Below are positions 47,736 to 60,849 of a DNA stretch of 64,000 nucleotides, piece by piece. The DNA is taken from the NCBI GenBank assembly GCA_003952965.2, contig CM025851.1, positions 13,413,111 through 13,477,110 on the forward strand. Direction: 5' to 3'. The stretch comes from Morella rubra. Lineage: Eukaryota; Streptophyta; Magnoliopsida; Fagales; Myricaceae. Both the position numbers and the translations under genes were made by a program. The notes under the pieces are model-generated. The model made no database searches and had not been told where the DNA came from. It saw nothing but the letters and a program-made list of their open reading frames with translations. Numbering within the stretch: the first letter of the stretch is position 1; every line of letters starts with the position of its first letter.

Positions 47736-48099
47736 ACGCCAAGTAGGGGTGCAAGTCCTGTCCACGCTCCGGCGGAACTCTGGCTCCGGGAAGCTAAGGT
47801 CCATCCCTTCCAGGAACCGGAACTGGAGGTAGATTTGGAGGCTTCCCGGAAGTGATAATTTTTGCCAGTTCAACGGAAAACCGGTTTCTTTAGTTTTTTT
47901 TTTTTTTTGTTTTTTAACTAAATATTAAAACGATGTCGTTCTACTTCAAATAGAATGACGTCGTTTAGTTGTTTTTTAACAAAAGTATATATATATATAT
48001 ATATATATTATACCGTGGATCAAAATGGGGTCGTTTTGATCCATGGTGAAAAAACCCTACCCCTTCCCCCCCTCCTTCGAGCTCGCGTCCCTTGACCCT

Positions 48100-48340
48100 C
48101 ACTCCTCACTCTCTCTGTTCGTTTGCCGTTGCTCTCTCTCTCTCTCTCTATTCATCTGCCGCTCTCTCTCACTGGTCACTCTCTCAGCTCTCTCTCTCTC
48201 TATTCGTCTGTCATTGCTCTCTCTCTCTGTTCATCTGTCATTGCTCTCTCTCTCTCTATGTTGAGTCGCTGACTGCAGAGCTCCGGCGACCTCCGACGCT
48301 TCTCTGATCTCTCTCGCTGCTTCTCTCTCTCTCTCTGTAA
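48100..48340 (+). repeat. (CT)n-rich low-complexity tract
   Basis: Interrupted CTCTCT runs with GTTCATCTGTCATTG inserts. Open frames of Ser/Leu across it are composition artefacts. It may be the leader of the former transposase gene. Confidence 0.7.
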
Positions 48341-49069
48341 GTGGTAACCTATAACGTAACCTATGTTTGTATTAGCATTAGAATTAATTGTTGTTTCACT
48401 CGGTTAAAGCTTTAGCGTTATAATTAATTTTCTGACCCTATAACTAATACTGGCTACTTAATGAATTTCTATAATAATGATTCTGGGTGGCCTATCCCTT
48501 TTCTCATTCCCTGCTAAAATTTTAGCGCTATATTTTTTTTTAGATTGGAAATAATTTTGATTCACCGAACAGGAATGAACAAAGATAAGAAGATTTTGGG
48601 ACACTGAAAATGTACATTTTTTTTTCTGATGATCTTGGGACGTGATTCAAGGATAGTAGTGAATTACTACAAGCTAGTTTGAGTGCCTAAAAGGTTCTAC
48701 TGTTAAAGCTGTTTATAGGGTAGTTGTTGTCCAGTCTATGACCAATTCGATGAGAGCAATTAGCTAGTTGAGCTGCCTTTTGTTTGTTGTCGACAGGCTG
48801 AATATGTGAGTCATAATTTGTCATTGAAAAGTAAGCCAAAGCTTTGGTACTTTTGTGATGGAGTTTATAGAAATAAGACGTAGCTATTATTCGTTTCTGG
48901 GTAGCTTAGAAAGTATGCAAGTAAACCATGTTTATTGATGCTGGGCTTTTTGGCCAGATGGGATGGTCTTATTCATTCTCATCATTGTGTTGAGAATTCG
49001 AATAGATGTTGTGCTTTAATATGTTAATTGTTTTAAATTTTGCATCTTGTTCATTTTTTGTTGTCTTTT

Positions 49070-49258
49070 CGAAGTTCGTTGGCACCAAAAATGGCGAAGG
49101 GACTCATTTGTGCTCAAAACTGGTTGAGATCTAAAATCATATATTCTGCAGATGATGATGAGGATGAGGAACCTGAAGTTGTTGATGGGACAGAAGATCC
49201 CGCTAGTTATATGATGGATATAGTATATACAAAATTTTACATTCCTACTTTCACTTAA
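49070..49258 (+). pseudogene. hAT transposase C-terminal remnant
   Basis: The translation SSLAPKMAKGLICAQNWLRS followed by an acidic tail DDDEDEEPEVVDGTED is the extreme C-terminus of hAT transposases, downstream of the dimerisation core. All catalytic parts and the BED finger are gone. Confidence 0.7.
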
Positions 49259-50350
49259 TTAAATTTTTTATGAGCTCCTTGTTAATAAATTTGTTTTTTT
49301 TGCAGAGATGATTTCTAATGCTGCATCGATCGTGGATTCGTGATTGATTGATGTTTGGTTATGTTTTTAATTTCTTGCTTCTAACTTCTAAATTTGTATT
49401 GTAATATTCTTCTATTTCAAGTTATGTCAGCATACACTATGTTTTTCGGTTAATATTTCCATCGAGTCTTGACCACTTTTATTATTAAGCCCATAATATT
49501 TCTTTAGCTATTTAGGAATTGTGATGGTGTCTAGGTTACTATTTACTAGGTGACTTTGTGAATATGTGATCGTGAATTTTGTGAATTACATATTGTTTTG
49601 AGATTTATTGAATCTGAATTTTGTTATTTGCATGTTGTTTTTGGATTTATTGAATATGGATTTTGTGAATTGCATGTTTTTAGATTTTTTTTTACACTAG
49701 TTTGTGAATTGCATGTTTTAGGATTTTGTTGTGAATCTGGATTTTATGTTAAGAGTTTATGCTATTGTTGTTTTCGATTTTTAAAATAGGTTGCTAGTGT
49801 GTTGTTTTTGGTTTTCAAATGATCAACAATGAGTTGTTGGTTTTTAAATATTATGGGCTAAATAAAATGGCCATCAAAACTAATATGATCATAATATGAT
49901 ATGGTTGTATTAGTTTGAATTTTAAAGGATGGCCAACATTTTACTCCAAAATTCAACTCTAATCACTTGGTGTCTTGGTGAGTTGATGACTTGATGTGGT
50001 GCAAGTGCAATGTAAATTCTTAATTTTCAATTATATACTTATTGTATTCATTTAGATAATTGAGAAATGTTCTTATGAAGATCAGGTTGTATATTTTAAT
50101 TTTCTGATATATCAGAGATATTTGTATTTGTGAATTGTAATAAATGAATAACATCTTTATTTTTTGTAAAAAAATATTTAAATGGGCCAAAAAATATGGC
50201 CCAAAACATTGTCGGAATTCCGCTATCCGCTTCCGCTAAGAGTCGGAAGCGAAAGCGGACTCTATTTTGGTCATCCACTAGTTAGCGGACCGGATGTGGA
50301 ATGTTCAAATTCCGCTTCCGACTAGTCCGCTATTCACCCCTAACGTGAAG

Positions 50351-50824
50351 GCTCTTCAGATATTGAATTTGAACGGCTCCGTTTCGATAAGGCCATTGTT
50401 TAAATCTCCCAACGGCTTCCACCTCCTTCTCTGCCGCCCCTGTTTTCCTCTGTTCCAGACGTGGCCTTTTCCGCTCTACCCTCACTCTTAGTACTAGAAT
50501 GCTCTCCAGGAAGGGCAGCTCGCTGAGAACTCGCCTTTGCTCCAAACTCGGCGAGAAGAGCGCGTTGCAGCACAGAAAACTCGGGGACTGACCTTGTTAT
50601 TAGCGAAATCACTTTGGAAACCGTCTGAATTTTGTGTTCTTTCTTTCCCACTTGTTTTTCCCACACAAAAAACAAAGGAGTAGTTTTTGCTCGAGGATAG
50701 AACTTGGAAACAAAACTGCAGCTAAATTGTTGGCTTTATCAATTATTGCAATTAATGCAGCCTAATTTACTAGAATTACGTTTTCGTGGACTGTTTCATG
50801 TTACATTTGGATGCAATATCTCAG
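50351..50824. other. gene-free DNA next to the aldo/keto reductase fragment
   Basis: 50380-50600 is GC-richer and could be exon 1 or a leader of the same broken reductase gene, but I cannot match it to the family. Confidence 0.3.
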
Positions 50825-50938
50825 ATGACATTCGGAGAGCGAAACACAGAGAACGAAGCTGATAAAATACTGAGTTATGCTTTTGCGCATGGCGTTAATG
50901 CTCTAGACACTGCACAGGCTGCATGTTACAAGGGTTAA
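50825..50938 (+). pseudogene. aldo/keto reductase exon fragment
   Basis: After an acceptor-like CAATATCTCAG the frame reads MTFGERNTENEADKILSYAF then HGVNALDTAQA, the second-strand region of plant Tas-type aldo/keto reductases (usual form ...GINxxDTAEAYP). The catalytic Tyr that follows DTAEA is replaced and a stop comes after 38 codons. The rest of the gene is missing. Confidence 0.7.
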
Positions 50939-51723
50939 GGAGTGAAAAATTGTTACCATTAAGTTTGAGCTTAGAGAGATTTTGAGTCCCAAAAACATGT
51001 CCAATTCCATCGTGTCTCTCAAGTAGCTATAGCTATGTTCAAAATATCAAGATTCACAAGCCAAGATATTGACTCATGTGGAATAGGATCATGCAATCCA
51101 TTAATGTTTGAGAGTTCTAGCACAATTAGTTCTTTCAAGGTAACTGATGATTGTATTACACATCCTGAAAAAATCAAACCAAAAAAGTTAAAATCAAACT
51201 TGATAGACACAGAAAGTCAAATTCGAAGAAAATATCGACTACAAATCCCATATAAGTCTTTAATTGAATAATTTTTTGAATTTGAAGGGTACATATGATT
51301 GTCTTATATTATCTACCATTAAGTTTTGATGGGTGAGATTTTATTTCTTGTGAAGCCTAATTACTTAATACATAGCAAATATTAAAAAATTTATGCAAAT
51401 ACCTAAATCATTAAGTGTGTCAAACTTCAAAAAAATATTTTTAAAAGAATAACCAATTACTGAAAAATGATTTTTTTCTTGAAAATATTTAAATAAAGAA
51501 AATTTTATATAAAATAATATTTTACATCTAAACAAACAGACACTGATTAATACTCACTCTAATTTCATTCCTTTGCTTAAGTAGTCAAAATATTTAATGT
51601 GTGCCCGATCCATTCTACCGGTAGAATCATGGTACATATTTCCTTCTAGACCTCTAAAAGAAAAAGGAACAACAAATGCAACCCTAATTGTTTATTTAGG
51701 AAATAATTTAGGCTACTAAACTT
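50939..51723. other. gene-free DNA
   Basis: 51019-51210 on the minus strand translates with LRR-like spacing (LKELIVLELSNINGLHDPIP) and may be a scrap of another LRR protein. 51600-51723 is 3' flank shared with RLP copy 1. Confidence 0.35.
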
Positions 51724-54481
51724 TCAATTTCTGCGGCCCCTCCAATTACTAATGTTTTTTCGTCTTGGCTGCCGAATTGCGAAAGTCTTCAAAATCCAAT
51801 GGTACTTCTTTGTGATCACAACTTGCCCGATATCAACTCCGAAAACAAATCCACATGCGTAACCAACCGCGACCATTTTCCAACTAAGTTCAAATGAAGA
51901 CTTTGATCTCTGACTCTCTATTATGTTTGAAGGTGGAAGTAGTGGCCTTTCAGTGTCTGAACATTTCTTTGACAAAGGAACTCCACATAATTTGGGATTG
52001 TCAATGAACGAATTGTTCTCAAATTTGTTGAACTGTTTCCCATATGGAATATGGCCACTGAGATGATTGTGAAAGACATTAAATGATTCAAGGAAATTAC
52101 GTTGAGTTAGCTGTGGAGGAATCTCACCAGACAACTTGTTTGAAGACAGATCCAACTATTCTAGCTCTGTCAAGTCTACCGAGGAAGATGGGATAGGACC
52201 TGTGAGAAAGTTATTGGAAAGGTTGAGCAAATGAAGTCCTTTTAGATGCCCCGTGACTTCTGGAATTTCTCCTTCAAATTTGTTACTCGAGAGATCAATA
52301 GCTATGGAAAAAGTCTAGGATTTTTTGATATTCTGTCTTCGTGCCTTTGTTGATCAATGTCATCGATACAAAAAAGGTATTGGACCATTTGTACCCTGGT
52401 ATTTCAACACTTACATTTGCTTCCAAGTATGTCAAGTTCTTTGCATCAACTGTTTGCATGATTTTCCAATTTCTAAAGCATTCAGAGGGCAACTTACCCG
52501 TAATGTCATTATTGGAAAGGTCAATGATGCTTAGGTTTTGGAAACCACAATTGCGATTGAAAATTTCTACTTTACCATAGAACTGATTAGATCGCAAAAT
52601 GAGAACCTTCAAGACTGAGAATGCCCGACCAAGTAGGGAAAGTATCGTTTATCTGATTGTTTTCAAGACTGAGAGCTTCAAGCCTGGTACAATTGACCAA
52701 CGATCTCGAGATGGAGCCATGTAATTGATTTTGGCCCAAATCAATCATCCTCAATTTGTTCCCTCTTGATAATGTTGAAGGAATGGTTCCACGAAAGTTA
52801 TTATTGTGTAAATTCAAAAACGAAAAGGAATCACTGAAGTTGCCTAAACAGTGAGGAAGCACGCCACTTAACACATTGCTCAACAAATCAAGAAGAGTAA
52901 GTGAGCTCAAATTACAAATCGATTGTGGAATTTTTCCTTTCAATGTGTTGTTTGAGACTGAATAAACAGAGATGGAAGGTGGGGGGGGGGGGGGATTGGA
53001 ATTAACCCTTGAAGCCTGTTAGAATCAAGGTACAGAACATGTAGATTAGTAGTCCAAGGGAAGAAGACCGAAAGTTGTTCGAAACCTGTTAGAAAGTTAT
53101 AAGATAAATCTAAAAACTAGAGAGCTTTCAAACTCTACATCCATTTTGGAACTTGGCCTTTAATTTTGTTGTTGGAAATTCTCAAAAATCCTAGTTCATC
53201 TTGGATCCTTAGGAAATCTGGGAGCTCAAGTAAGTGACAGGAAGCCACGGCCAATACCTCAAATTTCGGAAAATTTGTGTTCGTACTAGGCTCTACCACC
53301 AGTGAAACATTGTTATCAGAAAGTTGGAGCCAACTCAGGTTTTGGAGTTTGAGAAACCTGTTTAATTTTACTGTGCCATTGAAGTAGTTATAAGTTAGGT
53401 TCAGAGCTTCAAGATGAACGAGCCTAGAGAGTGATTGTGGAATCGAACCATGAAAGCTATTTTCTCTGAGACCCAGCTCAATTAGTTTGCTAAGGTTACC
53501 AAGCAAAGATGGTATTGGTCCAGAGAAATTACAAGCTGAAGCATAAAATGAATTTAAGGACTTAAGGTTACCAACTGAATTTGGTAACTTGCCAGAGAAA
53601 CTTGTGTCGGAAAGTATCAGCGATTCTAAGGGGCTGCTTTTGTTAAATTCTGGCATACTTCTTGTGAGATACCTGTTGGATTCTACATTCAGAAACAGAA
53701 GATTGGGTAGATGGAAAATTTCTATGAGAAACTCACCGAACAAGCTACTGTTTGGTAGATTTAAAGCTTCCAAAGAAGATAAGTTCCCCAAGATATTAGG
53801 AACAGTGGATGATATGACAACCTCTCTAAGGCTCAGTACTTTCAATTTTGTCAAGTTTTCAGCTATACCTCGTAGGCCATGGTTTTGAAGCTCCAACGGA
53901 TTGAATGAAAGATCTAGGGAAACCAATTTAGAGAGTTGCAAAATTTCTGAAGGGATTCCACTAGAAAATCCAGAGGCAAAGAGATCAAGATGTGTTAGGC
54001 TTGAGAGCTGCCTAAAACGATTTGGGATTGGAGAAAAATTAAAGTGATTATGAGGAAGATTAAGGTTTTGGAGGTGAACAAGTTGGAAGAGACTAGAACT
54101 GGGGTTGATATAACCATAGAGACAGCTGCTGCTCAGGTTAAGTTTGATGACATGACCAGTGCCTTCATCGCACTCGACACCATGCCACTTGCAGCATTCG
54201 CCGCTTTCAGGCTTCCACAACTACGTTGTTGGATAAGCAGCAGGATTACTAGACGTGAATCGATTAATGACAAAGCTTTCCTTGAATTGCAACAAGGCCA
54301 ATCTCTCATCATCATGGTACAATGGCTTCCCGGCAGAAAGAAAGGTAGCAGATATATGACAAAACAACGTCATGGACACACACACAAAAAAAAAAAAAAA
54401 AAGCATGAAGAAGCTCACAAAATATAAAAAAAAAACCCATATTGTTATACTGAACTTTATTTGAGACTCTTCGATGAGCAT
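51724..54481 (-). pseudogene. RLP copy 2, pseudogene
   Basis: Paralogue of RLP copy 1 over its full length. Lesions in order of transcription: a homopolymer-rich altered N-terminus; a TAG at about 54221-54223 where copy 1 has Ser (YPTVSLWK); a stop after KWM at 53135; a 14-G run at 52981-52994 that shifts frame; a frame change near 52610; another near 52310; and a stop near 52155. The C-terminal part (NPKLCGVPLSKKCSD, transmembrane helix, basic tail) is well preserved. The frequent changes show loss of constraint. Confidence 0.92.
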
Positions 54482-54733
54482 AATTAAAAGTGCATGTATT
54501 CTATAGATGTTTTTATAGACCTAAACCCAAAGTATTATGACAGTGGACCACACCACCTCCCAAGTTTCGTTGTGCTTATTTTAGCCTCACTACTTCAATT
54601 GTAGTTTGTCATTGCTATTTTTTCAATATTTATATAGATTACAATTTCTTAGAAGGAAAAAAATTTCTTCTTGTGACAATAAAACATTTTCTCGAAAGTC
54701 ATGACTAGTCACATTATATTGCCTCATAGCTGC

Positions 54734-55793
54734 AGTGGCTGATTTAGGGGCGGGCAGCGGCCACCCCACAAAATTTTTTAAAATTTCTCTTTAGAATCAA
54801 AATTTTTTAAAACTTTCACTTTAGCCCCTAAGTTCCTCATTTTTTTGGCCAAACACGTGTGAAGTCTGCCCCCCAAAATGTATTTCAATTTGAAGTTTAT
54901 AAAGTTGCCCTCATGTACTCTCATTTATTGATCAAACATGTGAAGTTTACCCTCCTTTCTTCTTAAAATTATTGCTATGTTTGGTTTAGTTTTGAAAACA
55001 TTTTTGTGTAATGATTAAGATAATTTTTCTTTTTATTATTAGAGATAGTGTAGATGATTGGTGAAAAGTTTTTTAAAAGTTGTTAAAGTTTGTAAAAGTT
55101 TGTTAAAAATTGTTGAGTTTGTTAAAAGTTATTGAAGTTTGTAAAAAAGTATTGGAATTGATGAAAAAGTTATTGTGAAAATTTTTTTGATTTTCATAGC
55201 CAAACATAGCCTATGCATTTACTTTCTTTCTCAAATTTTTAAAAACAATTCTAACCCTTAAATATTAAAAAGGAAATATATAATGAACTAAATTTCCAGC
55301 TAATTTTACCATTTTTAGACAACAACAAAAAAAAAGCTCCCCCACTAATTTTAAAAAAAGGAATATAGAATTGAAGAAAGACTACTAAATAAATCATGTG
55401 ATATGATTTATTTTTTTTTTATAATAAATTTATAATTTTTCATTACTAGAGACATGATCACTTTCTAAGACAATAAACATGTTCAAATTATTTATATTGT
55501 CATTTGGTTGTGATTTAGAATGGTTGGAGATCCCAAGGCATAATCTTTTAGTTTTAAATTTAAAGAGAAAAATAAAATTCTTATTTATTATCTTATTTGG
55601 GTGTAAAAAGATTTACTAGAAATTAAGCCAATTTCCTAAAGATTGCTGAATATAATGAACTTTTTTGAAGTTTTGGGGGCAAAAATTATAATTTTATGAA
55701 AACATTTTCAGCTTTGCAGGCCCGTGCTGAGATTTTTTGAAGTTGTTCTGGGGGCGGTGGCCCCTACTTGCCTCCCTATATGTGCCATTGCCA
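54734..55793. mobile_element. candidate inverted-repeat element
   Basis: CAGTGGCTGATTTAGGGG at the left faces CAATGGCACATATAGGGAGG (inverted, to 55793) at the right, with GGCCACC near both. No coding capacity. The target duplication is not clear, so borders are tentative. Similar GGCGGTGGCCCC-type strings recur at 12230 and 55930-56050, indicating a dispersed family. Confidence 0.4.
54974..55210. mobile_element. nested 237-bp MITE
   Basis: Ends GCTATGTTTGG and CCAAACATAGC are perfect inverted repeats. The interior is made of repeated (G/A)TTTGTTAAAAG(T/A)T blocks. It resembles in style the MITE at 5837-6042. Confidence 0.65.
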
Positions 55794-57307
55794 ATGGTTA
55801 AGCTGTAGGCCTTGGCAATATATTCTCTCTAAGAACCTCATAAGTGTTATCAATCTTTTGAAAGCACTCCAGATCCTTTGACTTGGTAATTGTTCGATTT
55901 GTGTGGAACTGGAGAGCTATACACATGGGGCGGAACCACGTGTGGACCATGGGGGACAGCCGCCCCCTATGGCCTGAAAATTCCTTCATTTTTTTTTATG
56001 TGTTAAAAGCCCAGCCCATCCCCCAACAACCTAGGCCCGCCCCCCATTAATAGATTATGCACTCTGATTCATAAATTGTGATGAATTCATAAATTCAAAT
56101 TGTTAAATTCATCAACATGAATTTGTGAATTTATGTTCTCTGATTCAAATTGTGAAATTGTTAAATTCAAATTGATGAATTTAAATTGTGATGAATTCTT
56201 ATTTTATGTTCTCGAATAAGAAAAAAATAAACTGAAGCTTTTCAGGTCTCATGTCAATCAGAGATGAATAATGAATTGACAATAATAGGTATGGGTGAGA
56301 AATAAAGTTTAAGGATGGTAGTGGGATAGAGATTACTCTCATTATATAGATGTCCTGAAATTGAAAAATAAGGGTTTTGTCCCGTTTGATATTGGTAATT
56401 GCAACCTGGATAATTGGATTGATTTTTTTCATTTGAAGTTGTAAAAGTTTTTTCCCTCCCTATGTGGAATGCAGATTATGTGTAATAGCTAAAAACATAT
56501 CTCCTATTAATGTGATTACACACGTTCCAATCTTATGTGAAGAGGCTGAGATTCTCTACATATATCTACCCTAAAAAAAGGTAAGTTTGCAACATTTAGA
56601 TGATCTTACAGGCTTCCTTAAGATAATCAGAGTAATGTGATGAATTTATGAATTCATCACAGATTAAATCAACATGAATTTAAATTGTTAAATGTTTGTG
56701 AATCTGTGATGAATTTATTTTAATTTTTGATGAATAATGTGATGAATTTTATATTATATTATGAATTTGAATTTGATTTGATTATTGAATTTGATTAGGA
56801 TTTGATTGTGCATTATATTGAAATTATGATTAGGACTAGGTTGTGAAACTGTGATTAGGTTATGAAATTAGATTGATAAATTTTATTTTACTTTGTTTTG
56901 TTTAGATAATAGATAAGTTCTTGATAAAGAAGATAGCCAGCGTAGAGTCATCTAATACTCCTAACGTGGCTGCTACTTCTGAAACGAATACTATTAAGAA
57001 CAAAGCATTTTACAACATTTTCAGAATATGCAGTCCGTAGGATCCAATTGCCACCTCTCAGTATCAGCAAATATACGGTACGTGTATTTTAATATTTTTA
57101 GTGTTTTTAGTCCTTAATATTTTAATAATTTTTTTACATTACGTAGTAAAAAAAAATTTTGTCATTTTTCCTTAAGATTTCAACCCCTTTCGATTGGATT
57201 CCTGGTTCTGATACTAGTTATACAGATTTCAAGATTAATCTAGATGTGTGTAACTGACCTGAATACCCGCTTAGAAAAAAAATATATATATATATATATT
57301 TTTTACA
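55794..57307. other. AT-rich gene-free DNA
   Basis: 56050-56210 and 56640-56880 repeat GTGATGAATT/TTGTGAAATT-like strings. At 56905-57010 the translation DKFLIKKIASVESSNTPNVA recalls the start of TTF-type hAT transposases, but nothing follows. Confidence 0.35.
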
Positions 57308-57455
57308 AAGATGTGGACAATATCACTTCGCTCGGTTTGTTATGCTTATTTTAACCTCACTTCGAGTCAAGTCATCCCTGTAAAGTGGTTATTGTTTGGT
57401 CTTTATTTTCCCAAGATGTCATAATTGCTTGACAATCCGAGATGCTGTAAAGCCA
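57308..57455. repeat. third, diverged copy of the RLP upstream repeat
   Basis: Matches 46671-46823 with substitutions and gaps (CTCGGTTTGTTATGCTTATT, then TTATTGTTTGGTCTTTATTT). It suggests a further RLP gene copy once stood here. Confidence 0.7.
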
Positions 57456-57639
57456 TGTCCAACTCTGTTCGCACTCCAAGTCAAGTCTCCCACTTTGCCT
57501 CGGAAAAAGAAGTCATCCACTTTGTTCAGAAGTGCTGGCTATGATGGGTCTGATTGTGGAAGTTGCAGAAAGACAAGTGATCCTCTAATCAGTTAAAGTT
57601 CCTTGCGCGAGAGTAGGGCTGTAAACAAGCCGAGTACTG

Positions 57640-57830
57640 AATGTTTGAACTCGGCTCGTTTAATACATGAAAGAGCTCGAGCTTGGCTCGAGCTCGAATG
57701 AAGCTCGAAAATTCTTGTTTGAACTCGACTCATTAATTTTTAAATGAGTTTAAGCTCGGCTCGAGTTCGACACAAAATAAACAAACGAGCTCAGCTGACT
57801 GAGCTCGAGCTCGTTTTGAATTTTTAAAGT
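57640..57830. repeat. subterminal motif cluster, left side
   Basis: At least eight GCTCG or CGAGC words, several as GAGCTCGAGCTCG. The counterpart at 62605-62790 is diverged. Confidence 0.7.
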
Positions 57831-58404
57831 TATGGATTTTTCTATAATCTTGATTTGTGATCATCTACATCTTAGTAAAATAAACAATAATATCAATATG
57901 TACTAACCAATAGAATTCTATACATACAGACTTTTACAAAAAAAAAATATAGCCTGCAAAATATTAATATCATAATTACATGGTAATGAGGACACCCTTA
58001 CAGTTACAACCTATCAGGCATTCAAAAAATACTACAAGCTAGTAATTTTTCTACCAAGTCATGAAGCATAAGTCAAACACATAATAGAACACTTTGTCCA
58101 ATTAGCCTTCACAAAAAATATAGACTGCCAAGCAATGCTCCATTTTCCAGCAACTTTAGCTCTCTCGATGAGCAAACAACTTTTCAAAGATGCATCTCAA
58201 CTACTATACGCTTCAACTACGATTTCACAAGCAAAAAACAGCTAAAAGGGCCAATTCCCAACCACTGACCTGTAATACAAAAACCATTACAAGATTAAAA
58301 GCAAAGCAAATAAACTCAATAACAATATATAAATAGTGTATAAAACCAAAGAATTAATGTATAAAATGATAAAAGAAACCAAATAGCTGCTGAAATTCAC
58401 CCAA

Positions 58405-60584
58405 CTAAGGTAGCATAATCTCCGTAAATGTTGGCTCTTCCCTCTACAAAACAAAACAAGACAATTAATAACTTGATAACAATTTATTAAATAACTAGTT
58501 CAAAAAAAGCAGCAAAATTCTAATTAAAAGGCATACTTACAGCAGATGACTTTTTAAGACCATGAAGTACTCGAACCCAATCAGCACCACATAACAATAT
58601 TTGCACCATTTCAGCGGATAAGGATGCACGATATGGGTCAATTACTCTACCACCAGCACTAAATGTAGACTCTGAAGACACTGTTGTAATAGGAATTGAC
58701 AAGATATCCCGTGCCATCTTGGATAGAATGCGGTACTTCAAATTATTGACTTTCCACCACTCCAAAGCATCAAAATTCAAATCTGAGCCTTCACCACAAA
58801 TATACACGCTTTCCTCCAAATATACATTCAAATCAGATTTTGTGGGTCGAATAGTGTCAACATTCTAACAAATGTTTGAAACATTGACCTACCACTCTTA
58901 ACATTTCTCCCAATAGCATCTACAAAATTGACACTAGAAGAACCCATTTCTCGAGCATTTTCATGTGCACTTTGCTCTACATGGATTTGGGTCGAGCTAA
59001 AATCTTCAACATATTCATCATATAGCTCATGTAAAACTTTAAGGACCATATCAATATTTTTAGTGGCTTCACTTTCTGAATAAATTTCTGGAAAGCAAAA
59101 TCGAACAAGCATCATTTTAAACCTTGGATCTAAAACTGCAGCTACTGCCATAAGTAAATTACATTCACCCCAATACTTCTCAAACTTGGAATTCATTTTC
59201 ACAACCATTGCTCTAATATAATCATTGTGGTCTTTAGATTTCTTATTCAGCACATCTTTCATTCTCCATACCTCGGAAGAAATAAGTTTGAAGTTGGATA
59301 CTCACTACCTGAGATAATATTTGTCACCTCATTGAAAACCTCTAAAATTTGACACACATTTTCCACTTTGATCCAATCTTCAGTACTAGGAACATAATGA
59401 AAGCCATTATCCCTATTTTCATATCTTGGGAAAACTTCTTTAAACTCTAAAGTTGTTGCCAACATTAAATAAGTGCTATTCCAACGAGTAGGAACATCTA
59501 AAATGAGTTTTTTTGAAGATAATTGTAGCTGTTTTGCAATCTCTCCAAATTGCTTGATCCGAGACTCCGATGCAACTAAGTACTTCACACCATCTTGAAC
59601 GCAATCAACAATGTCACCAATCTCACTAAGGCTATCTTGCACTAACAAATTTATGATATGTGCACAGCAACGTACATGAAAGAGTCGTCTCCCAATAGAT
59701 ATTTTTTTTTTCAATGCAAAAATATCTTTGAGAACCCTTATAGCAACATCATTATATCTAGCATTGTCAACCGTAATACTTGAAACCTTGTTCTCAATTC
59801 CCCAATCTATGAAACACTTTTGAAGAGCATTAGCAACAATAACCCACTATGTGGAGGTGGGACATTACAAAAATTCAAAACTCATTTTTGTAAGCGCCAA
59901 TCAGAATCCACAAAATGACATGTAACAACCACGTATGAAATTTTCTGACCAGAAGACCACATGTCTGTTGTTATATTCAATTTGTTCACACCCCTTAATA
60001 GTGTTTGCAACTTTCTTTTCTCTATTTCATAAGTAGATATGCAATCATTTTTTTGCAGTAGCACGACTTATCTTTTGCCAATATGGAGTATTTGCCTTCA
60101 TGAATTTGTTAAACAAAACATGTTCCATTTGCATAAAGGGATATTCATGATAGAGTATCATGTGAGAAGCAAGTTTCCTTACATTTTTCACACCATAAAC
60201 GAAGTTTGCCACTGAACTTATATTTTCTGGCCCCGTTGTTTCAAAAGCTAGAACCTTTTGCTTGTTATTGCAAGCCATCCGTGGAAGACAATTTTTTAAA
60301 TGTCTATGAAACTGAGTAGTAGCACCCGAAGGAGGAAAAGAAAATACTCCTTTGCAATAGTTGCATTTCACTTTCTTTGCACCACCTTTAACCACTGATT
60401 TGAAGTCTTTCCACACAGAAGAAGTCCTCTTTCTAGGCTTCCTTTGGTATGCATGCTTCTGTGGATCATCAACGACACTAGATTTAGTCTCCACATCATT
60501 TCCTTCATGTTCACCATTTCCATCATTGTCACTATCACAATCAATAAGGCTGGCCTCAAATGTATCTTCATTAGTAGATGCCAT
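58405..60584 (-). pseudogene. hAT transposase (BED finger, RICESLEEPER type), recently broken
   Basis: Starts MASTNEDTFEASLIDCD. A BED zinc finger lies at SSVWKDFKSVVKG ... VKCNYCKGVFSF ... QFHRHLKNC. The catalytic-domain parts include CAHIINLLVQDSL and VPTRWNSTYLML; the hAT dimerisation block is SIPITTVSSESTFSAGGRVI. A last exon (58443-58405, ending EEPTFTEIMLP) follows an intron with donor GTAAGT at 58540. Lesions: an extra A in an A7 run near 60050; a TGA near 59882; and frame changes near 59850, 59265 and 58850. Otherwise the family sequence is well kept, so decay is young. Confidence 0.88.
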
Positions 60585-60849
60585 ATCTTCTGTGACTCTT
60601 CTCTGCTATCTTATCAAACACTCAACAAAGCCTTCAAGGTATTTTGAAGATATAGTTGGAACAGAAGCAAATCTCGAGACAAAAGTTTGAAGGGTTGAAC
60701 AATGAACTAGAACCTTCTCTTCTCTTTTTTTTTTTCCCTTGTACCTTGGGAGTTGAAACAATTTGCGTGCACGAAAAGGAAAGAGCATTGTGAAGTGTAA
60801 GAGACAAGACCATGTCAGATTTGGTTAGATGATTGGTGAGCAAAAGTTA

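Larger units (their letters stand above)
47744..50342 (+). mobile_element. 2.6-kb hAT-like element, deletion derivative
   Basis: Ends are TAGGGGTG and its inverse CACCCCTA. The 8-mers ACGCCAAG (47736-47743) and ACGTGAAG (50343-50350) differ at two positions and fit the 8-bp hAT duplication. Both subterminal regions are rich in short CCGCTTCCG/CGGAAG-like motifs. The interior keeps a CT-rich leader (48100-48340) and only the last part of a transposase. Confidence 0.75.

Noticed and set aside
48043-48307. Ser/Leu-rich open frames
   Set aside because: Translation of an interrupted CT microsatellite.
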